This document shows, in pieces, positions 9,289-17,993 of a stretch of DNA of 27,330 bases; position 1 is the first letter of the stretch; each line of letters opens with the position of its first letter. Made by a program: the position numbers and the translations under genes. The notes beneath the pieces were generated by a model that ran no database searches, was not told the DNA's origin, and saw nothing but the letters and a program-made list of their open reading frames with translations. Origin of the DNA: AA29 sp041481445 (GTDB lineage Bacteria > Acidobacteriota > Vicinamibacteria > Fen-336); contig JBGPBV010000089.1 in NCBI GenBank assembly GCA_041481445.1, positions 1-27,330 of the forward strand, written 5' to 3'.

Positions 9289-10835
9289 CAGATTCCCTTC
9301 CGCCACTTCGGATCGTCCGCGGCCAGCAGCCGGACTTCGAGCGCGCCGTCGGCGGCGAGGGGCTGGGCACAGGCCCATCGCACCGGCCGGCGCACGCCCC
9401 TGGTCTCGATCTCCGCCCGCAGCCGGACCGTCCGTCCCTCGAGCGTGCGCGGGAGACGGAAGGACGCTTCCCGCAGCCGTCCCCCGTACGGATGCCCGGC
9501 GTCGAGCCCCCCGCCCGCGCGCACGGTGCCGTCCGGCGTCTCCGCGAAGACGCGCAGCACGCCCGGCACCCCCGCCACGCCGTCGTTGGCGAACGCCACC
9601 ACCAGCTCGGAGCCGCCGTCGCGCTTGCGCTGCCACACCCAGGATGGGCGCACGCGATAGCCCAGGCGCTGCTGCAGGGCCGTGAAGCCGGCGGGACGGG
9701 CCTCGTGATAGCGCGTGAGGTTGTCCGCCTCCGTCCAGAGAGACCAGTAGTTCGCGCCGAGGTCGAGGCAGTGCCGCATCGTGTCCTGGATGACGTCCAC
9801 GCCCGCGGCGTCCACCGCGAACCGCTCGTCGTCCGTCCGGTAGTGGCGGTGGTAGCCGTCCTCCATCACCACGGCCAGCCAGGGCGGGCGGGAGCCGAGC
9901 TGCTCGATTTGGATCGGCTCGTCCAGGATCACGCTGTCCGAGCGCAGCCAGCAGCCGCCGCGCACCGCGCGATCGAGCACGGCCGCGTTGCCCGTGGCGC
10001 TGATGTCGGGCTGGGTGTTGACGACGAGCGGTACGCGTTTCCAGGCCGCCATCTGCCGCTCGGTCATGTCCACGAACGTCCGCTCGGCGGCGGCGCGGTC
10101 GGGGAACGGGCTCTCCCAGTCACTCGTGTGCCCTTCGCCCCAGAAGCCGTACATCATCAGGTCGGCGAACTCCACGAGCGGGTCGCCGTCGGTCTGGCCG
10201 GCGAGGAGGTCGACCAGCTCCGCGAACGCGCGCTGGAACGCGGGGTGGTCGTAGCGGGGCTCGACCCGCCGGGGGCCCGGCCGGTCGGCGCGGCGGCGCA
10301 GGGGGACGAGCGGCACCGTGGACTGGAGGAAGTCGGGCAGCGAGAGGCGATCGGGCTGGATCTCGGGGTTCGAGAGCTGCACGCGGAAGCCCACGCGCAG
10401 GCCGTGGCGCCGGGCGGCGGCGAAGGTGGCCGCCCACACCGGGGCGAGGTCGAGACGGCCGGGCCGGTTCTGCACGTCGCGCCAGTCGCAGCGGATGTAG
10501 AGGACGTCCACGAACGGGAGGCGGGCCAGCCGCTCGATCGCGTCGTCGAGCCGGGCCTCGCCGCGCCGGACCGCGAGCGCGGGCCCGTTCTCCTCCCAGG
10601 TGTAGCCGACGAGGCCGAGGCCGAAGTTCCGCACGGGCGCGGCGGAGGCGGTGGTGGTGGCGACCGTGTACCACCCCTCGTCCTGCTCGATGCCGAACGG
10701 CCCCTGGTCCAGGCGATCGGCGACGGTCGGCGCCGCGGCCGCGGGTTCGGCGGGGACCGGCTCCTCGGTCGCCGCCGCGGACGACATCAGCGACAGCGCG
10801 GCCCCCGCCTTGATGAACTCCCGGCGTCCGCTCAC
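9288..10835 (-). CDS. Exported DUF4832-like TIM-barrel protein, putative glycoside hydrolase
   Basis: A 515-residue exported protein with a Tat-like N-terminus (MSGRREFIKAGAALSLMSSAAA). The body resembles clan-A type TIM-barrel glycosidases of the DUF4832/GH42-like kind. An early strand is VLYIRCDWRDVQN (111-123), followed by GLRVGFRVQLSNPE (145-158), then YDHPAFQRAFAELV, then GFWGEGH with E234 as a candidate acid/base. VVMEDGYH (322-329) and SLWTEADN (365-372) supply candidate second carboxylates E325 and E369. A beta-sandwich-like C-terminus (about 400-515) follows. The GTG start at 10835 overlaps the stop of the CocE-like gene (GTGA) and immediately precedes the RR motif. I recognise the general family but not a characterised homologue; substrate and even catalysis are unproven. 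Position between two esterase genes supports a role in glycan breakdown. Confidence 0.72.
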   Translation of the reverse strand: MSGRREFIKAGAALSLMSSAAATEEPVPAEPAAAAPTVADRLDQGPFGIEQDEGWYTVATTTASAAPVRNFGLGLVGYTWEENGPALAVRRGEARLDDAIERLARLPFVDVLYIRCDWRDVQNRPGRLDLAPVWAATFAAARRHGLRVGFRVQLSNPEIQPDRLSLPDFLQSTVPLVPLRRRADRPGPRRVEPRYDHPAFQRAFAELVDLLAGQTDGDPLVEFADLMMYGFWGEGHTSDWESPFPDRAAAERTFVDMTERQMAAWKRVPLVVNTQPDISATGNAAVLDRAVRGGCWLRSDSVILDEPIQIEQLGSRPPWLAVVMEDGYHRHYRTDDERFAVDAAGVDVIQDTMRHCLDLGANYWSLWTEADNLTRYHEARPAGFTALQQRLGYRVRPSWVWQRKRDGGSELVVAFANDGVAGVPGVLRVFAETPDGTVRAGGGLDAGHPYGGRLREASFRLPRTLEGRTVRLRAEIETRGVRRPVRWACAQPLAADGALEVRLLAADDPKWRKGI

Positions 10836-12589
10836 GGACGCGGCACCACCGGCAACACCAGGGCCGAAGGGTGCGCGGCGTCGTGGTAGACGGTCTGCCG
10901 CGCCTTGACCATGCGCGCGGCCGAGCTCGCCGGCTCTCCGGTGTTGGGGTTGCGATCGAAGCGCGGGAAGTTGCTGCTCGAGACGTAGAGGCGCAGGCGA
11001 TGGCCGGCCTTGAAGACGTTGCTGGTGGCCCAGAGGTCGATCGCGAACGTCTCGATGCGGCCGGGCTCCAGGAGCTCGGTCCGCTCCCGGGAGCTCCGAT
11101 GGCGGGCGCGCACGATGCCGTCGGCCAGGTAGCGCGCGTAGCCGGAGGGGTCCACGTCGACGAGCATGGCCGTGAAGTCGGTGTCCACCGCGGAGCTGGC
11201 GGCCTGGATCTCCGCGGTGACGAAGCCGGTGACCTCGAGGTCCTTCTCGAGGGGCGGGGTCGAGTAGACGAGCACGTCCGCCCGCGATTCGTTCGGCCTC
11301 TGGTCGGCCGGCCCCGGCAGGTAGGCGGCCCCGCAGCAGAGACGGCCGCCCAGCGTGCGCACGGGATCGGCGGGGTCGTACTCGAAGGTGTCGGGCGGCT
11401 CCTTCTTCGGGAGGTCGTTGCCCAGCCGGCCGTCCCCGGCCGCGGAATTCGCGCCCTTCGCGGCATGCAGGTAGTAGCGGGTGGCGCGCGCGCGGGCGGG
11501 CGGGAACTCCTGCTCGTCGCGCCAGGCGTTGTCGCCCATCACGAAGATGCGGACGGGGGCGCCGCTGGCGTAGGCGTTGGGCTCGTCCTTCAACGTCCAG
11601 TCCGACCACTCGAGGAGCATCGCGTTGTCGTCGTCGACCGCCACCTTGCCGAAGACCACGTCGCCGACCTTGCCTTCGGGCGAGATCGCCCAGTGGGCCC
11701 AGGGCCCGATCACGAGGCGCTGGCCGGCTCGTGCCTCCGGGGTGGCCGCCTTCGCCCGCAAGCCGAGGTAGTTCTCGATGGAGCCGCGGCTGAAGATGTC
11801 GTGCCATCCCGCCTGGTGCAGGGCCTTCACCGTCATCTCGCCGTAGTGGTCGGAGACGCGAGTCGCGTTCCAGTAGTCGTCCCGCGTGTCGTGCCGCATC
11901 CAGTCGCCGAGGTACGGCGCGAGGTCCTTCACCGCGGGCAGGTCGAGCAGCCGGTAGCTTTCCGCCGGCGTGGCCTCCACCCAGTCGCGCGGCTTGGAGA
12001 GGGCGGCCGTCTTGCGTCGCAGCGTGTCCACGGCGAGCCCGCTCGACCAGGAGCTGACGAACCACTCCATGAGGGCCCCGCCCTGGTAGGTCCAGCCCTC
12101 GTAGTACTCGGACGCGGTCACGTAGGGATGGATGGCGACCAGGTGCGGCGGGTGGGCCATGGCCGCCAGCATCTGCGTGGCCCCGACGTACGACCCGCCC
12201 CACATCCCGACCTTGCCGTTCGCGTAGGGCAGGGCCGCCGCCCATTCCACGGTGTCGTAGCCGTCGGCGGCCTCGTTCCGAAACGGATAGAACTCGCCCT
12301 CGGAGTCGAAGCGGCCGCGGGTGTCCTGGAAGACGACGACGTAGCCGTGCGAGGCCAGGAGGAGGCCCGTGGGCGGATCGCGCCGGTCGTAGGGCGTGCG
12401 CTGGAGGAGGACGGGGTAGCGCCCCTCCGCGCGGGGGCGATACACGTCGGCGATCAGCGCCACTCCGTCCCGCATCGGGACCTTCACCCTCGTCTCCACC
12501 GTGACCGGCAGGGGCCCGGGCTCGGCCGCGGGCACCGGGGGTGCGAGAGCGAGGCACATGAGGACGGCGCCTGTGACCTTGGACATCAT
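10832..12589 (-). CDS. Exported CocE/NonD-type (X-Pro dipeptidyl-peptidase S15-like) hydrolase
   Basis: A 585-residue hydrolase of the CocE/NonD family, which includes cocaine esterase, glutaryl-7-ACA acylase and X-Pro dipeptidases, all serine hydrolases. Signal peptide at 1-22. The alpha/beta domain begins VKVPMRDGVALIADVYRP (36-52). The nucleophile elbow is GGSYVG with S133, the likely acid is D264 (GWHDIF) and the likely base is H299 (GPWAHW). The C-terminal jelly-roll typical of the family follows from about 390 (LEVTGFVTAEIQAAS to FKAGHRLRLYVSSSNFPRFDRN). Two adjacent ATGs (12589, 12586) are possible starts. The first overlaps the nagB stop in ATGATG, and AAGAGGT lies just upstream. In a glycan operon it may act as a sugar-acyl esterase rather than a peptidase, but that is inference. 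Confidence 0.87.
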   Translation of the reverse strand: MMSKVTGAVLMCLALAPPVPAAEPGPLPVTVETRVKVPMRDGVALIADVYRPRAEGRYPVLLQRTPYDRRDPPTGLLLASHGYVVVFQDTRGRFDSEGEFYPFRNEAADGYDTVEWAAALPYANGKVGMWGGSYVGATQMLAAMAHPPHLVAIHPYVTASEYYEGWTYQGGALMEWFVSSWSSGLAVDTLRRKTAALSKPRDWVEATPAESYRLLDLPAVKDLAPYLGDWMRHDTRDDYWNATRVSDHYGEMTVKALHQAGWHDIFSRGSIENYLGLRAKAATPEARAGQRLVIGPWAHWAISPEGKVGDVVFGKVAVDDDNAMLLEWSDWTLKDEPNAYASGAPVRIFVMGDNAWRDEQEFPPARARATRYYLHAAKGANSAAGDGRLGNDLPKKEPPDTFEYDPADPVRTLGGRLCCGAAYLPGPADQRPNESRADVLVYSTPPLEKDLEVTGFVTAEIQAASSAVDTDFTAMLVDVDPSGYARYLADGIVRARHRSSRERTELLEPGRIETFAIDLWATSNVFKAGHRLRLYVSSSNFPRFDRNPNTGEPASSAARMVKARQTVYHDAAHPSALVLPVVPRP

Positions 12590-13329
12590 CTGGACCTCTT
12601 CAAGAGAGCGGCGGCGGGCGGGTCGAGGAACACCGTCGTCCGCGGATGGCGCTGGAGGATCGAGGCCGGATGGAGCGGGCTCACCTCGCCCTCCAGGCAG
12701 TCGCGAACCGCCGGTGCCTTGCGCGCGTCGGGCACGATGCACAGGATCTCGCCCGACTTCAGGATCTGGCGGATCGACATCGAGATGGCGCGCGCGGGCA
12801 CGTCCTCCAGCCGCGGGAACCAGCCCTCCCCGAGCTGCTGGCGCCGGCAGGCCTCGTCGAGGGAGACCACCAGGTACGGCGCCTCCGTCTCGAAGTCGGC
12901 GGGAGGATCGTTGAAGGCGAGGTGGCCGTTCTCGCCGATGCCCACGAAGGCCAGGTCGATGGGATGGGCGGCGATCAGCGCGCCCACCCGCGCCGCCTCC
13001 GCCCTTGGGTCGGCGGCGTCGCCTTCGATGAAGTGGAACGCTCCGGGACGCAGGCGCGCGACGATGCGCTCGCGCAGGTACCGCCGGAAGCTGGCGGGGT
13101 GCGTGTCGGGAAGGCCGACGTACTCGTCGAGGTGGAAGAAGGTCGCGCGCGCCCAGTCGATCCCCCGCTCTCGCGCGAGCGCATCCAGGAACTCGAACTG
13201 CGAGGCGCCGGTGGCCGCGATCAGGTGGGCGCGCCCGCGCTCGGCCATCGCGCGCCGCAGGCTCTCCGCGGCCTGCGCCGCTGCCGCCTGGGCCATTTCC
13301 GCCTTGATCGGAAGGACCCTGATCTCCAT
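12586..13329 (-). CDS. nagB: NagB-like glucosamine-6-phosphate deaminase
   Basis: Cytosolic enzyme of the NagB/RpiA/SugarP isomerase fold. Family members turn glucosamine 6-phosphate into fructose 6-phosphate and ammonia, the entry of amino sugars into glycolysis. 247 residues, near the family's usual length and without a signal peptide. Motifs: FHLDEYVGL (65-73) with D68 matching the catalytic base D72 of E. coli NagB, and GIGENGHLAFNDPP (130-143) with the catalytic His H136. The residue matching E. coli D141 is N134, and the E148 position is D141, variants I recall from NagB-like subfamilies outside enterics. ATG 13329 directly abuts the preceding TAG, with GAGAGG upstream. It is the only clearly cytosolic amino-sugar enzyme in the operon; nagA and a kinase are not in the window. 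A related lactonase or isomerase role is possible but less likely. Confidence 0.85.
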   Translation of the reverse strand: MEIRVLPIKAEMAQAAAAQAAESLRRAMAERGRAHLIAATGASQFEFLDALARERGIDWARATFFHLDEYVGLPDTHPASFRRYLRERIVARLRPGAFHFIEGDAADPRAEAARVGALIAAHPIDLAFVGIGENGHLAFNDPPADFETEAPYLVVSLDEACRRQQLGEGWFPRLEDVPARAISMSIRQILKSGEILCIVPDARKAPAVRDCLEGEVSPLHPASILQRHPRTTVFLDPPAAALLKRSR

Positions 13330-16300
13330 CTACCTCTCCAGCTCCGGGCCGCGCGCGCCCACCAGCAGCCGCAGCCACTGCTTCGCCATCAGGCGATGCC
13401 AGGGCTCGGTCATGTGGATGCCGTCGAGGCAGGTGAACCGCGCGCGGTCGGGCGCGGCGGCGATGAGGGCCGAGACCTCGACGATGGTGATGCCGGAGGC
13501 GCGGCCGACCGCCCACTCCTTCTCCAGGCGCGCCTGGTTGGCGGCGTCGGGGTCGTGCAGGTCGTCGAACGAGAAGACCCGCGCCCCGGCCGCGGCCAGC
13601 CCCTTCCCCAGCCGCGCGAAGTCGTCGAGGTCGGCGTCGGTGCGGTTGAGCACCACGAGGAGCACCGTGTCCGGCTTCCAGGCCACGGCGTCCTTGTAGA
13701 AGCGATCGTAGGCGCGGCTGGAGGTCAGCCCGCCCCCCTGGAACTGGCGGAACTCCACCTTGGGGTTCTCGCGGGCGAACATCGCGGTCACGATGGGCAC
13801 GAACGCCGACGGCGAGGACCAGTGCAGGTCCATCGTGAACGAGTGGCCGATGACCGCGACCCGCTGCGCGGGCAGCGCCTGCATCTTCGGGATGAGGGCC
13901 GCCACCTCGGGCTCGGCCAGGAGCTCGTCGCCGACGACGCGCGCGTCGCGGATGTGCTGGTTCTTCTCGCCCCAGTTCCAGATCTTGCGCCCCGCGATCT
14001 GCCACTCGGCGGCGGTCGTGCCCACGGGCGCGGCGCAGCTGAGACCCTCCAGCTCCCGCCCCACGGCCAGGAAGTCGGCGTCGCCGCCCGGCAGGCCGAG
14101 CTGCCCGACGTAGACGGGCAGGCCGAGGCCGATGTCGAAGCGGAAGAGGTCCTGCAGGATCTCGCCGTCGCGCTCCACCTCCAGCACGGTCTGGTAGAGG
14201 TTGGCGATCGCGCGCAGGGGCGCGGCCGGCCGCGCGGGCACGGCCCGGGTCAGGTACCTCGAGTAGACGTTGACCGGCAGCGCGTCGGGGAGGGCGAGGC
14301 CGGAGTGGAGCAGCGGCTCGAGGTTCTTCGCGGGATCGAAGGACGACGGCCGTCCGTCCGCCCAGGCCTTCACCGGCGCCACGTCCGTGGCCAGCAGCGC
14401 CGCCTGGTGCGCGACCAGGGCGTCCAGCTCCGCGTCCGTCCGGGCGCTCGACCAGCAGGCGGGGTCGCCCTTCCTGCCCGCGCGCGCGAGCTTGACCTGG
14501 TAGGCGTGCACGCCGAGGACGTTCGCCTCCACGAGCTGGTCGAGCCGGCTCGGGCCGGAGGCGGGCCGCGCGCTCGGGGTGGGGCCGGGCGTCGTGCTCA
14601 CCGCGGGCACGACGTCTTCGATCGCGGCCGCATCACCGAGGGCGGGTCCGTGCCACACGCTCCCGCCGAAGGTCGTCACGTACACCTTCGACGCATCGGC
14701 GAGGTCGGGGACCACGCGGTGTCCCCACTTGAAGTTGAAGCCGCGCAGGCGCGTCCAGGTCTCGCCACGATCGGCGGAGCGGAAGGCCGCCTGGTCGAAG
14801 CCGCTCGCATAGAGGAGGGAAGGGTTGCCAGGGTCGATCGTCACGTCGTAGACGTGCTGCGACTGCGGCAGCACGGTCTTCCAGGTCGCGCCCGCATCCG
14901 TGCTCAGGAGCACGCCGCCCCCGGTGTCGCCGCCGGGGGTGGCCACGCCCCAGGCGGCCAGGTACAGCCGCCGAGGGTCGCCCGGATCGACCGCGATCCC
15001 GTTGGGCCCATTGGTGCCCGCGGGAAGGGTCATGCGCGTCCAGTGCTCGGCGCCGTCCGTCGAGCGGTACAGCGCGCCGTCGTCCGCATCGCCGATCCGG
15101 CCGCGCTCGCTGCGCCGCGCCACGACGAGGTAGAGGGTGCCGTCCCCCGCGCGCGCGAGGCGCCAGGCGAAGGGCTGGCGCGCCTCGAGGCCGGCATTCT
15201 TCGCCGACCACGTCTTGCCGTCGTCGGTGGACTTGAAGACGCCGCGGCCGAAGCCGGCCGCGTAGAGGGTGCGCGCCCCCGGGCGGCTCGACGGATCGAG
15301 CAGGATGTGCGTGACCGCGGTCTCGGGCAGGCCCGTGTTCGACGGCGTCCAGGTGCGGCCGCCGTCGGTGGACACGCCCACCCCGCCCTGGAAGCGGTCG
15401 GGATCGGTGCGGCGCCACATCTTCGGGCGCGGGAGGTCGTGCGTTCCGCTGAACGCGCCCCACATGCGGCCCTTCACGTCGGGATCGAAGGCCACCCAGT
15501 AGGTGGTGTTGCGCCAGCGCTGGGGCACGCCGCGCGAGGACCCGATCCAGCTCGCCCCGCCGTCCTCGCTGCGGAAGAGCCCGATGTCGGTGTAGGTGAT
15601 GAACAGGCGGCGGCGGTCGAAGGGGTCCCACTGCACGCCGTAGGCGCTGGTCACGTCGAGGCCTCGGCTGATCCACCGGTCGCCGCCGCGCGGGGCGGAG
15701 TTCACCTGCGCCCAGGTGAAGCCGCCGTCGCGCGTGCGGTAGGTGCGGAAGAGGTCGGTGGCGAAGCAGACGTCGGGATCGCCGGGGGCCACCGCGAGGT
15801 CGTAGGGCGCGTCGAACCAGACCGAATGGCCGTCCTCGAGCGCGCGCTCCTCGATCCAGGAGCCCTGGAGGGCGCTCGACGGCTGGTCCGCCTCCGCGTT
15901 CACGACCGTCCAGGTGCGGCCGCCGTCCGTCGTCTTGCCGATGCCGTTGAAGGCGGCCTCGCCCTCCGCCCGGCGCAGGCCGCGCAGCCCGACGTACGCC
16001 ACGAGGCCGAAGCGCGCGGAGGCGGCGATGGGACCGAGCGCAGGCCTGGAGCCGGCGGCCGGTCCCCAGGCCGCTCCCTCCGCGGGACCGCGCATCATCG
16101 CCGCCAGCGTCCCGCCCGCGTCGCGCCAGGTGCGCCCACCGTCCTCGGAGACGAAGAGTCCGGCGGGCGTGGTGACGTACGCGAGCGTCTGCCCGCCTGC
16201 GCCGTCGCGGCCGAACGTGCCGGAGTGGATCTTCTGGCCGCCCGGCGGATCGAACCGCGCCCACTCGCCTCCGGTGCCGACGGTCCCCGCCGCGCTCCCC

Positions 16301-16989
16301 TTCTCGTAGACCCCGGCCTCACCGAGGGCGCGCACCGTGGCGCCGTCGATCCAGAGCGCGAAGACGCGCTCGACGCCGAGCTCGCCGTCGCGCGACCAGG
16401 TGCGGCCGCGATCGCGGGAGACGAGGATCGCGGTGGGCGACGAGGGATGGCTGCCGGGCGGCCCGGGTTGGGTCGAGCTCATGGCCAGGATCAGGTGGCT
16501 CGAGTCGTCGGGGTCGACGATCAAGGCCTGGATGTTCGCGTCGAGGCCGCTCGGGTACAGCGGATCGTCGGTCGTGAACACGCTGTCCGCGTGGTCGCCC
16601 CAGCCGTGCTCGACGGTGTTCTTCGCGGGGTCGGGAAAGACGAGCTGCCACGTCCGGCCGGCATCCCGGCTGCGCCAGACTCCCCCGCTCGTCGCGTAGA
16701 TCACGGAGGGGTCGCCGGGGTCGAAGGCGAAGCTGTCCACCACCCATCCGAGGTGGAACATCCGCCAGCTCTCGCCCGCGTCGCGCGTGATGTACGAGCC
16801 GGTCATGTCGCAGCCTTCGACGACGACGCGCGGGTCGTGCGGGCTGATGGCGGGACGGCGCATGGTGCCGCCGCCGCCCGGGCCCACGATCGTCCACGCG
16901 TCCTGGCGCGGGGCGGGGCCGGGGCCGGTGGCGGCGCCGGCCAGCCACAGGCCGAGAGCCCCGGCGAGCAGGCGTGGCTCGAGTCTCAT
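13330..16989 (-). CDS. GH74-like Asp-box double propeller fused to a C-terminal SGNH hydrolase
   Basis: A 1219-residue exported protein (signal peptide about 1-21). Residues about 30-785 form a GH74/VPS10/BNR-type beta-propeller region with about twelve Asp boxes such as SRDAGRTW (107-114), SEDGGRTW (281-288), STDGGRTW (540-547) and SADRGETW (738-745). D61 in EGCDMTGSYI and D468 in TYTDIGLFRS sit where GH74 xyloglucanases carry their two catalytic aspartates, with a spacing near the 410 I recall for C. thermocellum Xgh74A. After a Pro/Ser linker (about 796-815) and an unrecognised region (about 816-1038), residues 1039-1219 look like an SGNH hydrolase: S1050 in IGHSFTM, Gly block QGGGLTS, N1115 in VVLNRTD, and D1189/H1192 in CLDGIHMTEPWH. 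ATG 16989 overlaps the upstream stop (ATGA). An endo-glucanase joined to a deacetylase is the likeliest reading; substrate unproven. Confidence 0.84.
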   Translation of the reverse strand: MRLEPRLLAGALGLWLAGAATGPGPAPRQDAWTIVGPGGGGTMRRPAISPHDPRVVVEGCDMTGSYITRDAGESWRMFHLGWVVDSFAFDPGDPSVIYATSGGVWRSRDAGRTWQLVFPDPAKNTVEHGWGDHADSVFTTDDPLYPSGLDANIQALIVDPDDSSHLILAMSSTQPGPPGSHPSSPTAILVSRDRGRTWSRDGELGVERVFALWIDGATVRALGEAGVYEKGSAAGTVGTGGEWARFDPPGGQKIHSGTFGRDGAGGQTLAYVTTPAGLFVSEDGGRTWRDAGGTLAAMMRGPAEGAAWGPAAGSRPALGPIAASARFGLVAYVGLRGLRRAEGEAAFNGIGKTTDGGRTWTVVNAEADQPSSALQGSWIEERALEDGHSVWFDAPYDLAVAPGDPDVCFATDLFRTYRTRDGGFTWAQVNSAPRGGDRWISRGLDVTSAYGVQWDPFDRRRLFITYTDIGLFRSEDGGASWIGSSRGVPQRWRNTTYWVAFDPDVKGRMWGAFSGTHDLPRPKMWRRTDPDRFQGGVGVSTDGGRTWTPSNTGLPETAVTHILLDPSSRPGARTLYAAGFGRGVFKSTDDGKTWSAKNAGLEARQPFAWRLARAGDGTLYLVVARRSERGRIGDADDGALYRSTDGAEHWTRMTLPAGTNGPNGIAVDPGDPRRLYLAAWGVATPGGDTGGGVLLSTDAGATWKTVLPQSQHVYDVTIDPGNPSLLYASGFDQAAFRSADRGETWTRLRGFNFKWGHRVVPDLADASKVYVTTFGGSVWHGPALGDAAAIEDVVPAVSTTPGPTPSARPASGPSRLDQLVEANVLGVHAYQVKLARAGRKGDPACWSSARTDAELDALVAHQAALLATDVAPVKAWADGRPSSFDPAKNLEPLLHSGLALPDALPVNVYSRYLTRAVPARPAAPLRAIANLYQTVLEVERDGEILQDLFRFDIGLGLPVYVGQLGLPGGDADFLAVGRELEGLSCAAPVGTTAAEWQIAGRKIWNWGEKNQHIRDARVVGDELLAEPEVAALIPKMQALPAQRVAVIGHSFTMDLHWSSPSAFVPIVTAMFARENPKVEFRQFQGGGLTSSRAYDRFYKDAVAWKPDTVLLVVLNRTDADLDDFARLGKGLAAAGARVFSFDDLHDPDAANQARLEKEWAVGRASGITIVEVSALIAAAPDRARFTCLDGIHMTEPWHRLMAKQWLRLLVGARGPELER

Positions 16990-17987
16990 GCCTGGAACTC
17001 CTCGTCACGGCGCCGGACGCATTCCGCGATCTGCACCGATTGCCTGGAATCGCGCAGGCTGGGCGAGGGCGCGCGGCCGGCGGCGAGGTCGCCCAGGAAC
17101 GCCTCGTACTCGCCGTGGAAGCCGCCCAGCACGAAGCCCTCCGCGCCCCGCTCACCCTCGTCGCCGGCCACGTCGGCCCTGACGCGCCCGCTCTCCAGGT
17201 GCTGCAGGCGCCCCGGCGAATCGAAGCCGCTCCACATCGGGATGCGCAGGAGGAGGGTGTGGGACCCCGCGTGGACGGTGGCGCGCTCGAGGACGGCCCC
17301 CGTGGCCGGACAGAAGGCCAGGTGCGCCGTGGCCCCGGAGGACATGACGGCGTCGACGAAGATGTTGGCCACCGTGGGCCCGAGGGACGGCCGCGGGTGG
17401 TAGCGGAAGCGCGCCTCCGCGTAATCGGCGGCGGCGAGGAAGCGCACGGCATCGAGGCCGTGGATGGCGGTGGTCGAGAAGTCGGGGTCACGCCGGTCGA
17501 TCCGCGTCATCTCGTAGTGCACGTGCTCGATGGCGGACGGGGGCCCGATCGCGGCCAGCCGGCGCCGTGCCTCCTGCACGAGCGGCACGAACCGGCGGTT
17601 GAAGGCGACCTGGTGCGGAACCGCATCACCGCGCGCGCCGGAGGCGGCGGCGGCGATGAGCGCGTCCGCCTCCTCCACCGTGCGCCCGGGCGGCTTCTCG
17701 ATGAGCAACGGGATTCCCCGCTCCAGGAGCTGGGTGCCGAGCCGGGCGGTGACCGCCTCGGGGACGACCAGCGCGGCCGCGTCCGGCTTCTCCGCCTCGA
17801 TCATGGCGAGGGCGTCCGTGTAGGCGCGCGCGAACCCGAAGCGCCGGCGATGACGCTCGGCGCGATCGCGGTCGACGTCGCAGCAGCCGGCCAGCGCGGT
17901 GCCCGGATGGTCGGCCGCGTACCGGGCCTGGGCCGGACCATGCGAGCTCAGGGCGTGCTCCCCGCAGCCGATCGTGCAGAAGCGCAA
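16986..17987 (-). CDS. Gfo/Idh/MocA-family NAD(P)-dependent oxidoreductase
   Basis: A 333-residue cytosolic oxidoreductase. Family members oxidise or reduce sugars, inositols and sugar acids with NAD(P), or use a bound cofactor in glycoside cleavage. The N-terminal Rossmann fold starts RFCTIGCGEHALSSH with a glycine-rich turn. CCDVDRDRAE (35-44) carries the acidic residue that often selects NAD(H), and LLIEKPPG (94-101) holds the family EKP motif with catalytic K98. TAIHGLDAVRFL contains the conserved His region of the C-terminal alpha/beta domain. The start is a TTG at 17987; no ATG or GTG sits between the upstream stop and the Rossmann motif, so TTG is the only workable choice. Only 6 nt separate it from the preceding stop. 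It overlaps the GH74-like gene by 4 nt, which places it in glycan monomer processing. Confidence 0.87.
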   Translation of the reverse strand: MRFCTIGCGEHALSSHGPAQARYAADHPGTALAGCCDVDRDRAERHRRRFGFARAYTDALAMIEAEKPDAAALVVPEAVTARLGTQLLERGIPLLIEKPPGRTVEEADALIAAAASGARGDAVPHQVAFNRRFVPLVQEARRRLAAIGPPSAIEHVHYEMTRIDRRDPDFSTTAIHGLDAVRFLAAADYAEARFRYHPRPSLGPTVANIFVDAVMSSGATAHLAFCPATGAVLERATVHAGSHTLLLRIPMWSGFDSPGRLQHLESGRVRADVAGDEGERGAEGFVLGGFHGEYEAFLGDLAAGRAPSPSLRDSRQSVQIAECVRRRDEEFQA

Positions 17988-17993
17988 GGATGA

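Noticed and set aside
10120..11466. A 448-codon minus-strand frame overlapping two operon genes
   Set aside because: It spans the junction of the DUF4832-like and CocE-like genes in another frame, with an R/P/S-rich product and no domain; both true genes have signal peptides and catalytic motifs.
12646..17403. A 1585-codon open frame on the plus strand
   Set aside because: It is antisense to nagB, the GH74-SGNH gene and the oxidoreductase gene, all of which have clear motifs, coupled starts and normal composition. The plus-strand product has low-complexity composition and no recognisable motif.
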